Shown: positions 32,854 to 42,205, counted from the first letter of the stretch. The stretch is DNA of 64,000 nt from Acidobacteriota bacterium (GCA_023389035.1 JAEWFC010000004.1:1-64000); one strand, 5' to 3'. Made by a program: numbers and translations. The notes: generated by a model not told the origin, from the letters alone.

Positions 32854-34191
32854 TCAAAGCCGGACGATCTTTGCCTTGCTGCCGTTTCGCACATCGACCG
32901 ACAGAGCATTCCGCGTATCGACGATCACCGGTGCGAGTTCGCACACCTTTGCATAATCGACTCCTGAATGGTCCGTGCAGATGACCACACAGTCCGCGTT
33001 TTTAACGAGATCGTCGGAGAATTCTGTGTTGGTGAGCGAATCGCCGTCGCCAATTGTATAAGCGTGGTCAAACGTTACCTCGGGCACGAACGGGTCATGG
33101 TAGACCACCTCAGCACCGCGTGCACGCAGAAGATCGATGATCGACAACGCGGGTGACTCACGCATGTCGTCGATGTCTTTCTTATACGCGACGCCGAGTA
33201 TCAGGACCTTTGAGCCGTTGACCGCTTTCTTCACTTCGTTAAGAGCGGTAGATACGAGACGGACCACATAAGCCGGCATTCCCGAATTGACCTGCTCCGC
33301 AAGCGAGATGAACTGCGAGTCAAAACCGTGCTGGCGAGCCTTCCACGACAGATAGTGCGGATCGAGCGGGATGCAGTGGCCGCCGATTCCCGGGCCGGGA
33401 AAGAACGGCATAAAACCGAAAGGTTTGGTCGCAGCGGCCTGAACGACTTCCCAGGTATCGATCCCGAGCGCGTTACACACCTTTGCCATCTCGTTCGCCA
33501 TGCCGATATTGATCGCTCGGAACGTGTTTTCCCACAGCTTGCAAGCCTCAGCGACGCGAGCTGACGAGACGCTGTGCACGTTGTCGACGATCTTTGAGTA
33601 AAGCTTTGAGGCGATCTCAGTTGAATCTTTCGAAACGCCGCCGACTACCTTTGGAATGTTGTGCGTCTGAAACTGCGGATTGCCAGGATCGACTCGCTCC
33701 GGCGAGAAGGCGAGCAGAAAGTCTTCATCAAGCTTGAAGCCTTTTTCCTCGAACATCGGCTGCAGGACCTCGTCGGTTGTGCCGGGATAGGTCGTCGATT
33801 CGAGGATCATCAGCTGGCCGCGACGCATGTATTTCTGGATCTCCTCACCTGCCGCGATGATGTAGGACATATCCGGGTCTTTGGTCTTTCGCAGCGGCGT
33901 GGGAACGCAGATGATGATCACATCACAGTCAGCAAGGCGTGAAAAATCGGTGGTCGCGGTGAGCTTCCCGGCGTCAAGACATTTCTTTACGTTCTCATCT
34001 GGGACGTCGACTATATATGAACGTCCGGAATTGATCTCCTCGACCTTCTTTTTATCTACCTCGAAACCGATCCCCTCAAATCCTTTCAGGCCAAATTCAA
34101 CGATCAGCGGCAGGCCGACGTAACCGAGCCCTATAACGCCGATACGCGCACTGCCCTCATCAATTAACTTCTCTATTTCGTTTTTAATCAT
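32854..34191 (-). CDS. Nucleotide-sugar dehydrogenase, UDP-GlcNAc/ManNAc 6-dehydrogenase type
   Basis: A 445-residue NAD-dependent enzyme that oxidises C6 of a UDP-sugar to a uronic acid. It has the N-terminal Rossmann motif GVIGLGYVGLPL (17-28), CVPTPL, the catalytic segment GPGIGGHCIPLDP with Cys273, and the C-terminal UDP-binding domain (LGVAYKKDIDDMRESPAL). The KTKDPDMS and KPFGFMPF stretches fit the WbpA/WecC branch better than UDP-glucose dehydrogenase. It supplies uronic-acid sugars for polysaccharide; the epimerase at 54338 may be a functional partner. The start overlaps no neighbour. Confidence 0.9.
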   Translation of the reverse strand: MIKNEIEKLIDEGSARIGVIGLGYVGLPLIVEFGLKGFEGIGFEVDKKKVEEINSGRSYIVDVPDENVKKCLDAGKLTATTDFSRLADCDVIIICVPTPLRKTKDPDMSYIIAAGEEIQKYMRRGQLMILESTTYPGTTDEVLQPMFEEKGFKLDEDFLLAFSPERVDPGNPQFQTHNIPKVVGGVSKDSTEIASKLYSKIVDNVHSVSSARVAEACKLWENTFRAINIGMANEMAKVCNALGIDTWEVVQAAATKPFGFMPFFPGPGIGGHCIPLDPHYLSWKARQHGFDSQFISLAEQVNSGMPAYVVRLVSTALNEVKKAVNGSKVLILGVAYKKDIDDMRESPALSIIDLLRARGAEVVYHDPFVPEVTFDHAYTIGDGDSLTNTEFSDDLVKNADCVVICTDHSGVDYAKVCELAPVIVDTRNALSVDVRNGSKAKIVRL

Positions 34192-34344
34192 TGTAATGAA
34201 CGGGTGAAGCGTTCTCCGCCGTTAATTTCTTGGCGGCAACTCCATCTCTCGGATAAAGTTAGGCGAACGACGAACGATAGTCAAGAGATAAGCTTCGCTG
34301 TGTTAACATTGGCGAGGCCGGCCCGCCGGCAGCTCCGATCTTGT

Positions 34345-35550
34345 ATGGCTTTCAACATCGAATCTGATAATCCGGTCGTCAAAGCTCTTATCGAGGGCAC
34401 AGCACCGCAGCCCGCACGTGTGGCAGCGGCGCGGGGTATTCTGCCGCTGCCGGAAAAAGACCTGTTGGAGGTGTTAGTGGCCTTTGCCCAAGGGGATGAC
34501 AGCGAGATCGCCGGGCACGCACGGGAAACTATATCCGGGATGGAGGCGTCATCGTTTCGATCCGCGATCGAGGCTGCAGACAGCCCTGTCAGCGTACTAG
34601 CGTACTTTGCCGGCCAAACCGGCCTCGACCTAGCGATATACGAATCGATCGTGAATAATCCGCGAACGCCTCCCGATTCGGTGGTGGGTCTGGCGAAAGC
34701 TACCGATAACGGCCACCTGCTCGAGTCTATCTCGCTGAACCAGCAACTGCTGATACGCATACCGGCGCTGATCGACGCGATCATCAGCAATCCGCACAAG
34801 ACTTCCGAGGCCGACCGACGTGCAGCTGAGACTAAACGCGAGTTCTTTGAAAAGGAACGGGGTGCACAGCAGATAGCGAACGAGCTGCGGGCACAGGGAA
34901 AAGAAGCCGCAGCCGAATTTTTTGAATCTGCCGACTTCGAAAACTCCGACCTCAGCCACGAAGACGCGATCTTGCTGGCCGAGATGATCGAGATCCCGGA
35001 CGCGGAAACGGACGATTCGTGGATGGGCCTCGAATACCTTGAAGAGTTTTACGAGGAAACGCCCGAACAACGCGAAGCGATCGTCAATAAGATCCTCGGT
35101 GATTTCAAAGCGGATGACATGGATATTCCAAACGAAAGGATCTCCGTTATCAACCGTGTCATGCGTATGGGAATGAAGGACCGCGTAAAGTTGGCAATGA
35201 AGGGAGACCGAGAGGCACGCAATATCCTGATCCGTGACCCGAACCGCGTCGTTTGCCAAGCGGTCGTTGCGAATCCGCGTATCACCGAACAGGAAGTGGA
35301 AAAGATCGCTGCGATGCGATCGGTCAGCGAAGATATTCTACGTAAACTAGCGAACGACCGGCAGTGGGCCCGCAGCTACGCGGTCGTACACAATCTCGCC
35401 CGCAATCCGCGAACCCCGATCGCGAATGTTTTGAATATACTTTCCCGGCTGCAGTTGCGCGACCTGCAGGCACTTTCTAAGAACAAGAACGTTTCCGATG
35501 CGGTTCGCCGGCAGGCACTCAGAATTTCGGAGTCGCGAAAGGGACGCTGA
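34345..35550 (+). CDS. Hypothetical helical-repeat protein
   Basis: A 401-residue soluble protein. The ATG at 34345 is preferred; the ORF start at 34204 gives an unlikely basic N-terminus. The whole sequence is alpha-helical with repeated units of about 35-45 residues (for example NPVVKALIEG, ARGILPLPEKDLLEVLVAFAQGD, NPRTPPDSVVGLAK, DPNRVVCQAVVANPRITEQEVEKIAAM, NPRTPIANVLNILSRL) reminiscent of leucine-rich-variant/HEAT repeats. A charged central part (EFFEKERGAQQIA) may be coiled coil. Function unknown; it is divergent from the sugar dehydrogenase. Confidence 0.75.
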   Translation: MAFNIESDNPVVKALIEGTAPQPARVAAARGILPLPEKDLLEVLVAFAQGDDSEIAGHARETISGMEASSFRSAIEAADSPVSVLAYFAGQTGLDLAIYESIVNNPRTPPDSVVGLAKATDNGHLLESISLNQQLLIRIPALIDAIISNPHKTSEADRRAAETKREFFEKERGAQQIANELRAQGKEAAAEFFESADFENSDLSHEDAILLAEMIEIPDAETDDSWMGLEYLEEFYEETPEQREAIVNKILGDFKADDMDIPNERISVINRVMRMGMKDRVKLAMKGDREARNILIRDPNRVVCQAVVANPRITEQEVEKIAAMRSVSEDILRKLANDRQWARSYAVVHNLARNPRTPIANVLNILSRLQLRDLQALSKNKNVSDAVRRQALRISESRKGR

Positions 35551-35559
35551 CGGAAACGT

Positions 35560-36093
35560 TCAAAACAGCTTGTCTTTTCGCCCCGACCTGATATAGGTGA
35601 TCGCAACGTCGGTCAATGTGTGACTTGCGGCCCCGAGCCACATTCCGATCAGAAGCGATGCGATCAAGGTAAACCCGGCAGCGTCACTGGCCGTCGACCC
35701 GATAGCTCGCCAGCCGTTTTCGATCGAACTCCATCCGGGAGCAGCGTCACCCATCGCAGCCGCTGTTAAAATCAGCACGCCGCCGATGCCGATCGTTATA
35801 ACCCCGGCAAAATAAATAACGCGGATCGTAGTGCCGAAGATCAATCCATGCGACCAACGCGATCGGTGGCGGAAGAATTGCCGGTACGGAAACCAAAGCA
35901 CTCGAGCAAAACCCCATCGTGAATAAGGTTTTGACACCGTGTCGAGATCGGGCCCGAACATCAATCCGCCGAAGAGAAATCCGACCCCTACAATTACAGC
36001 GATCGCTTCGCTCTGCGTAACGATGTACGCCGCCGCGGCCGCAGGTGCGGCCAGCACGATGGTGATCCGGTCGTGGGTCTTTCCGCTGGGCAT
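35560..36093 (-). CDS. DUF2227-type membrane metal-binding protein
   Basis: A 177-residue membrane protein. The opening MPSGKTHDRITI with His7 and Asp8, the GPDLDT motif, the HRSRWSHGLIFG segment and a late ASHTLTD provide His/Asp clusters placed like those of the DUF2227/YdjM membrane metal-dependent hydrolase group. Four hydrophobic segments are present. Function is not established in the family. It ends 10 bases past the end of the helical-repeat gene (convergent). Confidence 0.8.
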   Translation of the reverse strand: MPSGKTHDRITIVLAAPAAAAAYIVTQSEAIAVIVGVGFLFGGLMFGPDLDTVSKPYSRWGFARVLWFPYRQFFRHRSRWSHGLIFGTTIRVIYFAGVITIGIGGVLILTAAAMGDAAPGWSSIENGWRAIGSTASDAAGFTLIASLLIGMWLGAASHTLTDVAITYIRSGRKDKLF

Positions 36094-36174
36094 TCGCTAG
36101 TTCTGCAAATTTGGGCGCCGTTTGCTAGAATCCTTGTTTCGCCTCAGACGGCCGAAACTTCCCTTTTTGTTCCA

Positions 36175-37047
36175 ATGAGCACTGTCATCAGCAAACTCGC
36201 GACCACGCTGGAGATGATCAAGTTCGAGCATACACTGTTCGCACTTCCATTTGCATTTCTTGGGGCGGTGCTGGCTGCGGATGGATTGCCGACGTGGCAG
36301 CAGGCACTTTGGATAACGGTCGCAATGGTCGGAGCACGTTCGGCGGCGATGACCTTTAATAGGATCGTCGATCGCGATATAGACTCTCAAAACCCGCGAA
36401 CCGCAAACCGTGAGATCCCCAGCGGAAAGCTGTCACTTGGTTTCGCCTGGACGTTCCTATTCGTCTCGATCGGGATATTTTTGATCGCAGCTTGGTCATT
36501 GAACTGGCTTACCTTTGCCCTATCACCCGTCGCATTGTTTAGCGTGCTTGGCTATTCATATGCGAAAAGGTTCACCGCCTTCGCTCATCTTCTTCTTGGT
36601 TGGGCACTTGCGATCTCGCCGACCGCGGCGTGGATCGCGGTACGAGGAGCGATCGATTCGGAGGTGCCGCTGCTGCTGTCGCTTTTTGTACTGATGTGGA
36701 CGTCAGGTTTTGACGTGCTGTATGCATGCCAAGATCAGGAATTTGACCGCAAGGCAGGGCTGCATTCCATACCTGCTCGATTCGGTATCGCTCGAAGCCT
36801 GTGGATCGCCAGGCTCTTTCACTTTCAGGGCTTCATTGTGCTGCTGCTGCTCTATCTTGCATCGGGTCTTGGGTGGCCCGCGCTGTTGGGCGTTGGGCTG
36901 GTTGCGGTGCTGCTTGTCTATCAGCACACACTTGTTAAGCCGAATGACCTCACGAAAATGAATGCCGCGTTCTTCACTACGAATGCCTTCGTCAGCGTGA
37001 TACTTTTCCTGAGTTTCGGAGCGGCGGTATTGATGAGCAGTGACTAA
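36175..37047 (+). CDS. mqnP: UbiA-family prenyltransferase, probably menaquinone MqnP
   Basis: A 290-residue membrane prenyltransferase. The ATG at 36175 matches the family N-terminus (KLATTLEMIKFEHTLFALPFAFLGA). The two Asp-rich motifs are present: NRIVDRDID near residue 65 and YACQDQEFDRKAG near 185. Close relatives in the UbiA/MqnP group attach the polyprenyl chain to the aromatic precursor. Because the aminofutalosine synthase gene mqnE lies 3.5 kb away, the futalosine-pathway role (MqnP) is the best guess, but 4-hydroxybenzoate as substrate cannot be excluded. Confidence 0.85.
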   Translation: MSTVISKLATTLEMIKFEHTLFALPFAFLGAVLAADGLPTWQQALWITVAMVGARSAAMTFNRIVDRDIDSQNPRTANREIPSGKLSLGFAWTFLFVSIGIFLIAAWSLNWLTFALSPVALFSVLGYSYAKRFTAFAHLLLGWALAISPTAAWIAVRGAIDSEVPLLLSLFVLMWTSGFDVLYACQDQEFDRKAGLHSIPARFGIARSLWIARLFHFQGFIVLLLLYLASGLGWPALLGVGLVAVLLVYQHTLVKPNDLTKMNAAFFTTNAFVSVILFLSFGAAVLMSSD

Positions 37048-37061
37048 CTCGATCAACGACC

Positions 37062-37460
37062 TTAGCGCTGTAACGCTGGGATGCCGCTTACGTAGTTCAG
37101 CATTCGGTTGGCTATAGCGTTCGCGCGAGCCTTTATGAAGTCTGCACGTATGCCCTCGAAGTTCGCATCGACCGTCCTTTCGAATATCACGAGCCATTGT
37201 CGGAAATGCTTGAGCAGCAGGGGCTCCTTTAAGTGGAGCTCAGCGTGTACCTGAAGAGGACTTCGGCCGTATCTCGCGTAGCTTCCCGTCTGAAATAACA
37301 GTGTTTCCCAGAAATCTCCGATTATCGGCAGGTGGTGCTCGAGGTCAAGCTTAGCAACGTCAGTAAATATGTAGCCGATGGTGTCATCGGCGAGAGCCGC
37401 TGAGTAGAACTCGTTCATTAAGAGGTCTATGTCCGACCTGTTTTCGATATCTTTCTTCAT
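37062..37460 (-). CDS. Group III truncated haemoglobin
   Basis: A 132-residue globin with the class III (trHbP/CtrHb) pattern: FYSAALADDTIGYIF opening, W51 in FWETLLF, YARYGRSPLQVHAEL, and the proximal His85 in HFRQWL. Such globins bind O2 and NO and are commonly found with NO detoxification genes. Here it overlaps by four bases a small membrane-protein gene that follows the quinol NO reductase, which supports a nitrosative-stress role. Confidence 0.9.
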   Translation of the reverse strand: MKKDIENRSDIDLLMNEFYSAALADDTIGYIFTDVAKLDLEHHLPIIGDFWETLLFQTGSYARYGRSPLQVHAELHLKEPLLLKHFRQWLVIFERTVDANFEGIRADFIKARANAIANRMLNYVSGIPALQR

Positions 37461-37900
37461 TGACCTGTTGTGAGATACGTTCGGGCTATCAGGACTCCGA
37501 GCACTGACAACGTGATGAGCTTGATGACCTCAGCGACGATGTAAATGATGTGCACGGGCGAGCCCGGCTCGTTCGTTCCCTCGATCACGGCGACGGCTCG
37601 AGCGTCCAGCACAGGAAGCATCCAAAAGGTTTGAAGCAAAAGGATCACGCCAACGATGCCCGTCGCAATGAATATCTTCGTGTTCGCGGGCGACCTAAGA
37701 ATAAAAGAGACGATCAACAGGACAACAAGAACCAGCTCGATCTTGTTGAGCGCATAGAATACGAGCCGACCGATGCCGAGCCCGAGCGGGAGGGTTATTC
37801 CCGGGGCACGGAACTTGAGCGGCGTTTCTACAAACGAAAGGCCGGCAACCAGGCCGACCCAAATAAATGGGATCGCGATCTGAAGCAGCTTAATAAACAT
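37457..37900 (-). CDS. Four-helix membrane protein in the NO-reductase group
   Basis: A 147-residue membrane protein with four hydrophobic segments and a conserved-looking FVETPLKFRAPGITLPLGLGIGR stretch after helix one (residues 23-45), resembling DUF4149-type membrane proteins. It overlaps the truncated haemoglobin by four bases and is 65 bases behind the NO reductase, separated by a terminator-like hairpin. Its role with the NO genes is inferred from neighbourhood alone. Confidence 0.75.
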   Translation of the reverse strand: MFIKLLQIAIPFIWVGLVAGLSFVETPLKFRAPGITLPLGLGIGRLVFYALNKIELVLVVLLIVSFILRSPANTKIFIATGIVGVILLLQTFWMLPVLDARAVAVIEGTNEPGSPVHIIYIVAEVIKLITLSVLGVLIARTYLTTGQ

Positions 37901-37915
37901 CCGATTGTTCTTGAG

Positions 37916-37948
37916 AAAAAGACGGCGGCCAATCTTGCTTGACCGCCG
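37916..37948 (-). terminator. Terminator after the NO reductase gene
   Basis: On the minus strand a CGGCGG/CCGCCG stem is followed by GTC and five U residues (A-run 37916-37920). It lies between the reductase stop and the small membrane gene, so read-through would control the downstream pair. Confidence 0.65.
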
Positions 37949-37965
37949 CCGGAAACGACCTTAGG

Positions 37966-40185
37966 TCAAGAAAGTTTCTTGCCTCTGGTCAACATCAACT
38001 GGAGAGCAAACCACACCCACGCGGCCGCACCGATCGCAAAGATCGTGTCGCCGACCATTCGCATCCATCGAAGGAACTGCATCAGATCGGTCTGCATAAA
38101 TTCCGGGCTGCGGGCCGACCAATAGCCCTCAGACACAGACTGATACGTCTGCAGAAGGCCGATCGGCAGGAGGCTCAGCATGATCTCAAGGAACATACCG
38201 ATATTGAGTGCCCAGAACGAGAACGCGAGCAGTTTTGTGTTCCAGATCCGCTCCGGTTCCATCGCCCGCGAACAGAACAGAGTCAACGCGAGGCCGAGCG
38301 TTCCGTAGACTCCATAGAGAGCACCATGAGCGTGAACGGCTGTGGTATTCAGGCCCTGCATGTAATAAAGAGCGATCGGCGGATTGATCATGAAACCGAA
38401 AACGCCCGCACCGACCAGGTTCCAAAATGCGACGGCCACGAAAAAGTAAACGATCCACTTATATTGCGACAGCCAAGGCCGTGCCTTTGAGTGGCGAATG
38501 TTTTCGAGAGCCTCGTAACCGACGAAAACAAGCGGCACGATCTCGAGTGCACTAAAGACCGCACCGAAGGCGATCGCGACGGTCGGCGTACCTGCAAAGT
38601 ACAGATGATGCAGCGTGCCGATAATGCCACCGCTCAAATAGATCGCACCCGATAGGAGTGCTGCGTACGCTGCGTGTTCAGGACGGATAACACGAAGCCG
38701 TGCGAACAGGAAGGCGATGACCACGGTCGCAAAGACTTCAAAGAAACCTTCAACCCAGAGATGGACCACCCACCAACGCCAGTACTCCACCACGGTGATG
38801 TGCGACTTCATTCCCCAGAAAAGTCCCGGAGCATAAAAGAAAGCGATACCGGCAGTCGTTACGAGATATAGGGTCACCAGCGAACGGCTTGTGCCTTCAC
38901 GTTTTAGAGCCGGAACCGCACCGCGTGCAATGAGCACGAGCCATAGCAAAAGCCCGACAAAGAGTGCTGCCTGCCAGACACGGCCAAGATCGACGTATTC
39001 CCAACCCTGATGTCCGAACCAGAACCATAGGTCGCCCGGAAGCATGTGCATCACGCTCAGCCACTGGCCTCCCATCGAACCAAGCACAACGATCAGGAGT
39101 GCGACAAAAAGTATGTCGACGCCGAGCTTCTGGAACTTCGGCTCGTATCCGGATATGTACGGTGCGATAAAGAGTCCGGCAGCAAGCCACGCTGTTGCGA
39201 TCCAGAAGATACCAAGCTGGGTGTGCCAGGTGCGGGAGACCACATATGGGAGCCAATCCTGCAAAGGAATTCCATACAGGCCGCCTCCCTCGACCCCGTA
39301 ATGGGCGGTGATTATTCCCATCGCTATCTGCAGCAGAAAGAGCAGGGAGACGACCAGGAAGTACTTAACCGTTGCTAGCTGCGAAGGTGTGAGATCTTCG
39401 CCGATAAGAGGATCGATGTCCGGCGTGTCGCGTTCATCGACCGTTCGGTGCCAGCCGGCATAAAACCATACCATTCCGCCGATGCTGGCGATCAGCAGAA
39501 TGACGCTAACCCCCGTCCAAATGATCGAGCTGCTTGTGGGAACGTTGCCCACAAGGGGTTCAGAAGGAAAGTTGCTTGTATAGGAAATGTCGTTATCGGG
39601 GCGATTGGCGGCCGATGCCCACGCCGTCCAGAAAAAGAACGCATTCATTTTTCTGAGCCGGTCCGGATCGGACTGTGCTCCTCGCTGGATCGCGTATTCA
39701 TCGCTGCCATTTGTAAAGATCGCCGCGTAATGCACGAGATTTTCCTCGAAGGCACGTGCACGCAGCGGGTCGACCGTTAAACGCTGCGTCGCGGGATCGT
39801 ACGTATTCGTCCGGACAAGGTCCTGCAGTCGCTGGAGCAGGGCGGCCCGCTCTTCGCTGGGCATATTCGCACCGTCGGCTCCGTACCGTCCTGCAGACCA
39901 GTCGTTAAGAATGAAGAGCGATTCGCGGTGGAGATAATCCGCGGTCCAGTCGGGCGCGACATACGAGCCGTGGCCCCAAATGGACCCGACCTGCATTCCG
40001 CCCATCGCCTGCCAAACGTTCTGGCCGTTTTCAATGTCACCGGCCGGAATAACGACCGAGCCGTCAGTCGATACTACCTCGACTGGTATGGGCGGGGCTT
40101 GCCGAAAGATCTCGCTGCCGACCCAACCGAGTATGGCGAACGAGAATACAAATACCGCAATAAGAATGATCCAGAGATTCCTCAT
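37966..40185 (-). CDS. norZ: Quinol-dependent nitric oxide reductase (qNor)
   Basis: A 739-residue single-subunit NO reductase reducing 2 NO to N2O with quinol electrons at the inner membrane. An N-terminal helix and a periplasmic cytochrome-c-like domain without a haem c motif (GSIWGHGSYVAPDWTADYLHRE) are followed by the NorB core of twelve to thirteen helices. Haem and FeB ligands are visible: HLWVEGFFEVFA, HHLYFAGTP and HAHGALYG; the Glu in VEGFFE is the conserved NOR glutamate. Length and fusion are normal for qNor. It heads the group that continues to a membrane protein and a truncated haemoglobin. Confidence 0.96.
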   Translation of the reverse strand: MRNLWIILIAVFVFSFAILGWVGSEIFRQAPPIPVEVVSTDGSVVIPAGDIENGQNVWQAMGGMQVGSIWGHGSYVAPDWTADYLHRESLFILNDWSAGRYGADGANMPSEERAALLQRLQDLVRTNTYDPATQRLTVDPLRARAFEENLVHYAAIFTNGSDEYAIQRGAQSDPDRLRKMNAFFFWTAWASAANRPDNDISYTSNFPSEPLVGNVPTSSSIIWTGVSVILLIASIGGMVWFYAGWHRTVDERDTPDIDPLIGEDLTPSQLATVKYFLVVSLLFLLQIAMGIITAHYGVEGGGLYGIPLQDWLPYVVSRTWHTQLGIFWIATAWLAAGLFIAPYISGYEPKFQKLGVDILFVALLIVVLGSMGGQWLSVMHMLPGDLWFWFGHQGWEYVDLGRVWQAALFVGLLLWLVLIARGAVPALKREGTSRSLVTLYLVTTAGIAFFYAPGLFWGMKSHITVVEYWRWWVVHLWVEGFFEVFATVVIAFLFARLRVIRPEHAAYAALLSGAIYLSGGIIGTLHHLYFAGTPTVAIAFGAVFSALEIVPLVFVGYEALENIRHSKARPWLSQYKWIVYFFVAVAFWNLVGAGVFGFMINPPIALYYMQGLNTTAVHAHGALYGVYGTLGLALTLFCSRAMEPERIWNTKLLAFSFWALNIGMFLEIMLSLLPIGLLQTYQSVSEGYWSARSPEFMQTDLMQFLRWMRMVGDTIFAIGAAAWVWFALQLMLTRGKKLS

Positions 40186-40547
40186 TATGATTCATGTCTC
40201 CTTAGGTGGAAAAAGTTTTGACGGTCGGGAGGACGGCGCGCAGCGATAACGACAATGCGGCTCTGCGGGAAGATCTCCTGCATGCCTTCTTGCGAACAAA
40301 GAGTTGACTGGTCGATGCGTCGAAGCTCCTTTTGTCTACATCTGCGGGCAAGTCTATCCTGATCGTGCCGACCGAAAAGATGACCTATGTCACACAAAGC
40401 GAAAAAGTCGCGCGTGGGCTAACGCTGTTTGTGAATCGACCGGGAGTGAGCCCGTCGAATTCGGTTTAGGTGCACGCATTGTATTAGCCGTTTTATCGCG
40501 GTGTCAAGCGGATTACGCCTTTAGAATTTGATAGAATCGAACCAATC
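40186..40547. other. Divergent intergenic region norZ / mqnE
   Basis: A 362-base gap between two divergent genes. I see no gene: the ORFs here lack ribosome sites and recognisable content. It holds a TGAC-N4-GTCA palindrome (40381-40392) and, just before mqnE, a TAGAAT box at 40532-40537. Confidence 0.55.
40381..40392. promoter_or_regulatory. FNR/DNR-like half-site palindrome
   Basis: TGACCTATGTCA has the TGAC-N4-GTCA symmetry of CRP/FNR/DNR-family sites, which often control NO reductase genes. It sits 196 bases from the norZ start, further than usual, so the assignment is tentative. Confidence 0.3.
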
Positions 40548-41648
40548 ATGCAGTTTTCATTCGATCAGGAATTAATAGACATCGCCTTCAAGGTCGAGGA
40601 CGGCGAACGCCTCACCTTTGACGAAGGGATGGCTTTGTACAAGACGACGGACCTAAACGCGCTGGGCAAGCTCGCCGATACTGTGCGCCGCCGCAAGCAC
40701 GGGCTGACGACCTATTACAATGTCAATCGTCATTTCAATCACACAAATATCTGCGTGGCTGACTGCAAGTTTTGCGGTTTCTATCGCCGGGCACGTCAGG
40801 AAGACGCCTACACTCACTCAATAGAAGAAGGCATCGAGATCGCACGCAACGCCGTTGCTGAAGGAGCCACGGAACTGCATATCGTCGGCGGGCTTAATTC
40901 AAAACTGCCTTTCGAGTATTACACCGACCTGTTTTCATCACTTAAGCGAGAATTTCCGTCGCTGCATTTGAAAGCTCTGACGATGGTCGAGCTGGATTTC
41001 TTTGCTCGCTTCTACAAGATGTCGGACGAGGAAGTAATTGAACGTCTGAAGGCTGCAGGAATGGATTCGTGCCCCGGTGGCGGAGCAGAGATCTTCGCCG
41101 AACCGACACGCTCGCGCATTTGCGATCACAAATGCGACGGCGACCGCTGGCTCGAACTAGCAGGAAAAGTTCACAGGGCCGGCCTGAAGACTAACGCGAC
41201 GATGCTCTACGGCCATATTGAAACGATCGAGGATCGGATCGATCATTTCGTGCGGCTACGTGAACAGCAGGACAAGACCGGCGGATTTCAGTGCTTTATC
41301 CCGCTCGCCTTTTATCCGCCCGGCACGGCTCTGTCGTCGCTGCCCGGACCCGACGCGATCGACAATCTTAAGACCATCGCAGTCTCGCGCCTGATGCTCG
41401 ATAACTTTGACCACATCAAGGCCTACTGGGTAATGCTCGGCAAAGCCACCGCCCAGACCGCTCTCCACTTCGGCGCCAACGACCTCGACGGCACCATCAC
41501 CGACGGCGGCGAACTAACCCACGCCTACGCCGCCGAAGGCGAAGTAAAAATGACCAAAGCCGAGATCATAACCATGATCCAAAACGCCGGCTTCGAGGCT
41601 GTGGAAAGGGATACGGTGTATAACCGCGTCGAAAAAGTCGGGGTGTAA
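40548..41648 (+). CDS. mqnE: Aminofutalosine synthase
   Basis: A 366-residue radical-SAM enzyme of menaquinone biosynthesis (futalosine route) that joins SAM-derived adenosyl to the enolpyruvyl benzoate precursor. The [4Fe-4S] ligands are C69-x3-C73-x2-C76 in NICVADCKFCGF. Other family marks are HIVGGL, LTMVELDFFAR, GGGAEIF, ATMLYGHIE and GANDLDGT near residue 310. The last 208 bases have a nearly exact-length copy at 42206 and a shorter one at 43272. From about 41400 the codon choice shifts to very C-rich third positions, unlike the rest of the gene, so the 3' end may have been replaced by recombination. Confidence 0.95.
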   Translation: MQFSFDQELIDIAFKVEDGERLTFDEGMALYKTTDLNALGKLADTVRRRKHGLTTYYNVNRHFNHTNICVADCKFCGFYRRARQEDAYTHSIEEGIEIARNAVAEGATELHIVGGLNSKLPFEYYTDLFSSLKREFPSLHLKALTMVELDFFARFYKMSDEEVIERLKAAGMDSCPGGGAEIFAEPTRSRICDHKCDGDRWLELAGKVHRAGLKTNATMLYGHIETIEDRIDHFVRLREQQDKTGGFQCFIPLAFYPPGTALSSLPGPDAIDNLKTIAVSRLMLDNFDHIKAYWVMLGKATAQTALHFGANDLDGTITDGGELTHAYAAEGEVKMTKAEIITMIQNAGFEAVERDTVYNRVEKVGV

Positions 41649-41649
41649 G

Positions 41650-42204
41650 ATGTGGTATTTTTCATCAATTAGTTTTGGCATTCTCATCTTGTTCGGAAGT
41701 TGTTCTGATTTGCCTACCGCAAACAACAGGCAGCGCGACGAATTAGCTATTCGAATGGAGCGAAAAGGCTGTTACGGGGAATGTCCGATTTACGTACTGA
41801 ACATTCAGTCGGACGGAAAAGTTGTCTTTGAAGGAAAAGGTTACACCGACGTAATAGGAACCGCTGAATCTCGAATAACCCAGCTTCAACTTGACGAACT
41901 CTTGAAGGAACTTCGCAACGCGGATGTTTTCGGCCTGAGAGACTCATACGAAACTGGTGCCGATGGTTGTCCAACGGAAGCTACAGATATGCCCACTGTG
42001 ATTCTGGATGTTCGCCTGAACGGTCAAGAGAAGAACATTTCGCATTACCATGGCTGTTTGGAGATTTCTGAACCGGGGCCCGTCGAGCCAGGCACCGTTC
42101 GGCAGGCCGAACGACTTCGATCGTACCCGATGAAATTGACTCGTTTCGAGGAAAGAATTGACGAGATCGTCGGAACAAAACAATGGATTGGAGAACGTAA
42201 GTGA
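41650..42204 (+). CDS. DUF6438-type exported protein inserted behind mqnE
   Basis: A 184-residue protein whose ATG begins one base after the mqnE stop. The N-terminus is a lipoprotein-like signal (ILILFGSC, Cys18). The body has the DUF6438 pattern as I know it: R-M-E-R-K-G-C-Y-G-E-C-P-I-Y near residue 40, SDGKVVFEGKGYT, and a conserved HYHGC later. The family function is unknown. Base composition is more AT-rich than mqnE. The last four bases (GTGA) overlap the start of an extra mqnE 3' end, so this gene is bracketed by two mqnE 3' ends. Confidence 0.8.
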   Translation: MWYFSSISFGILILFGSCSDLPTANNRQRDELAIRMERKGCYGECPIYVLNIQSDGKVVFEGKGYTDVIGTAESRITQLQLDELLKELRNADVFGLRDSYETGADGCPTEATDMPTVILDVRLNGQEKNISHYHGCLEISEPGPVEPGTVRQAERLRSYPMKLTRFEERIDEIVGTKQWIGERK

Positions 42205-42205
42205 A

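Noticed and set aside
40186..40397. Small gene on the minus strand before norZ
   Set aside because: The ORF runs through the norZ start region with no domain; no ribosome site.
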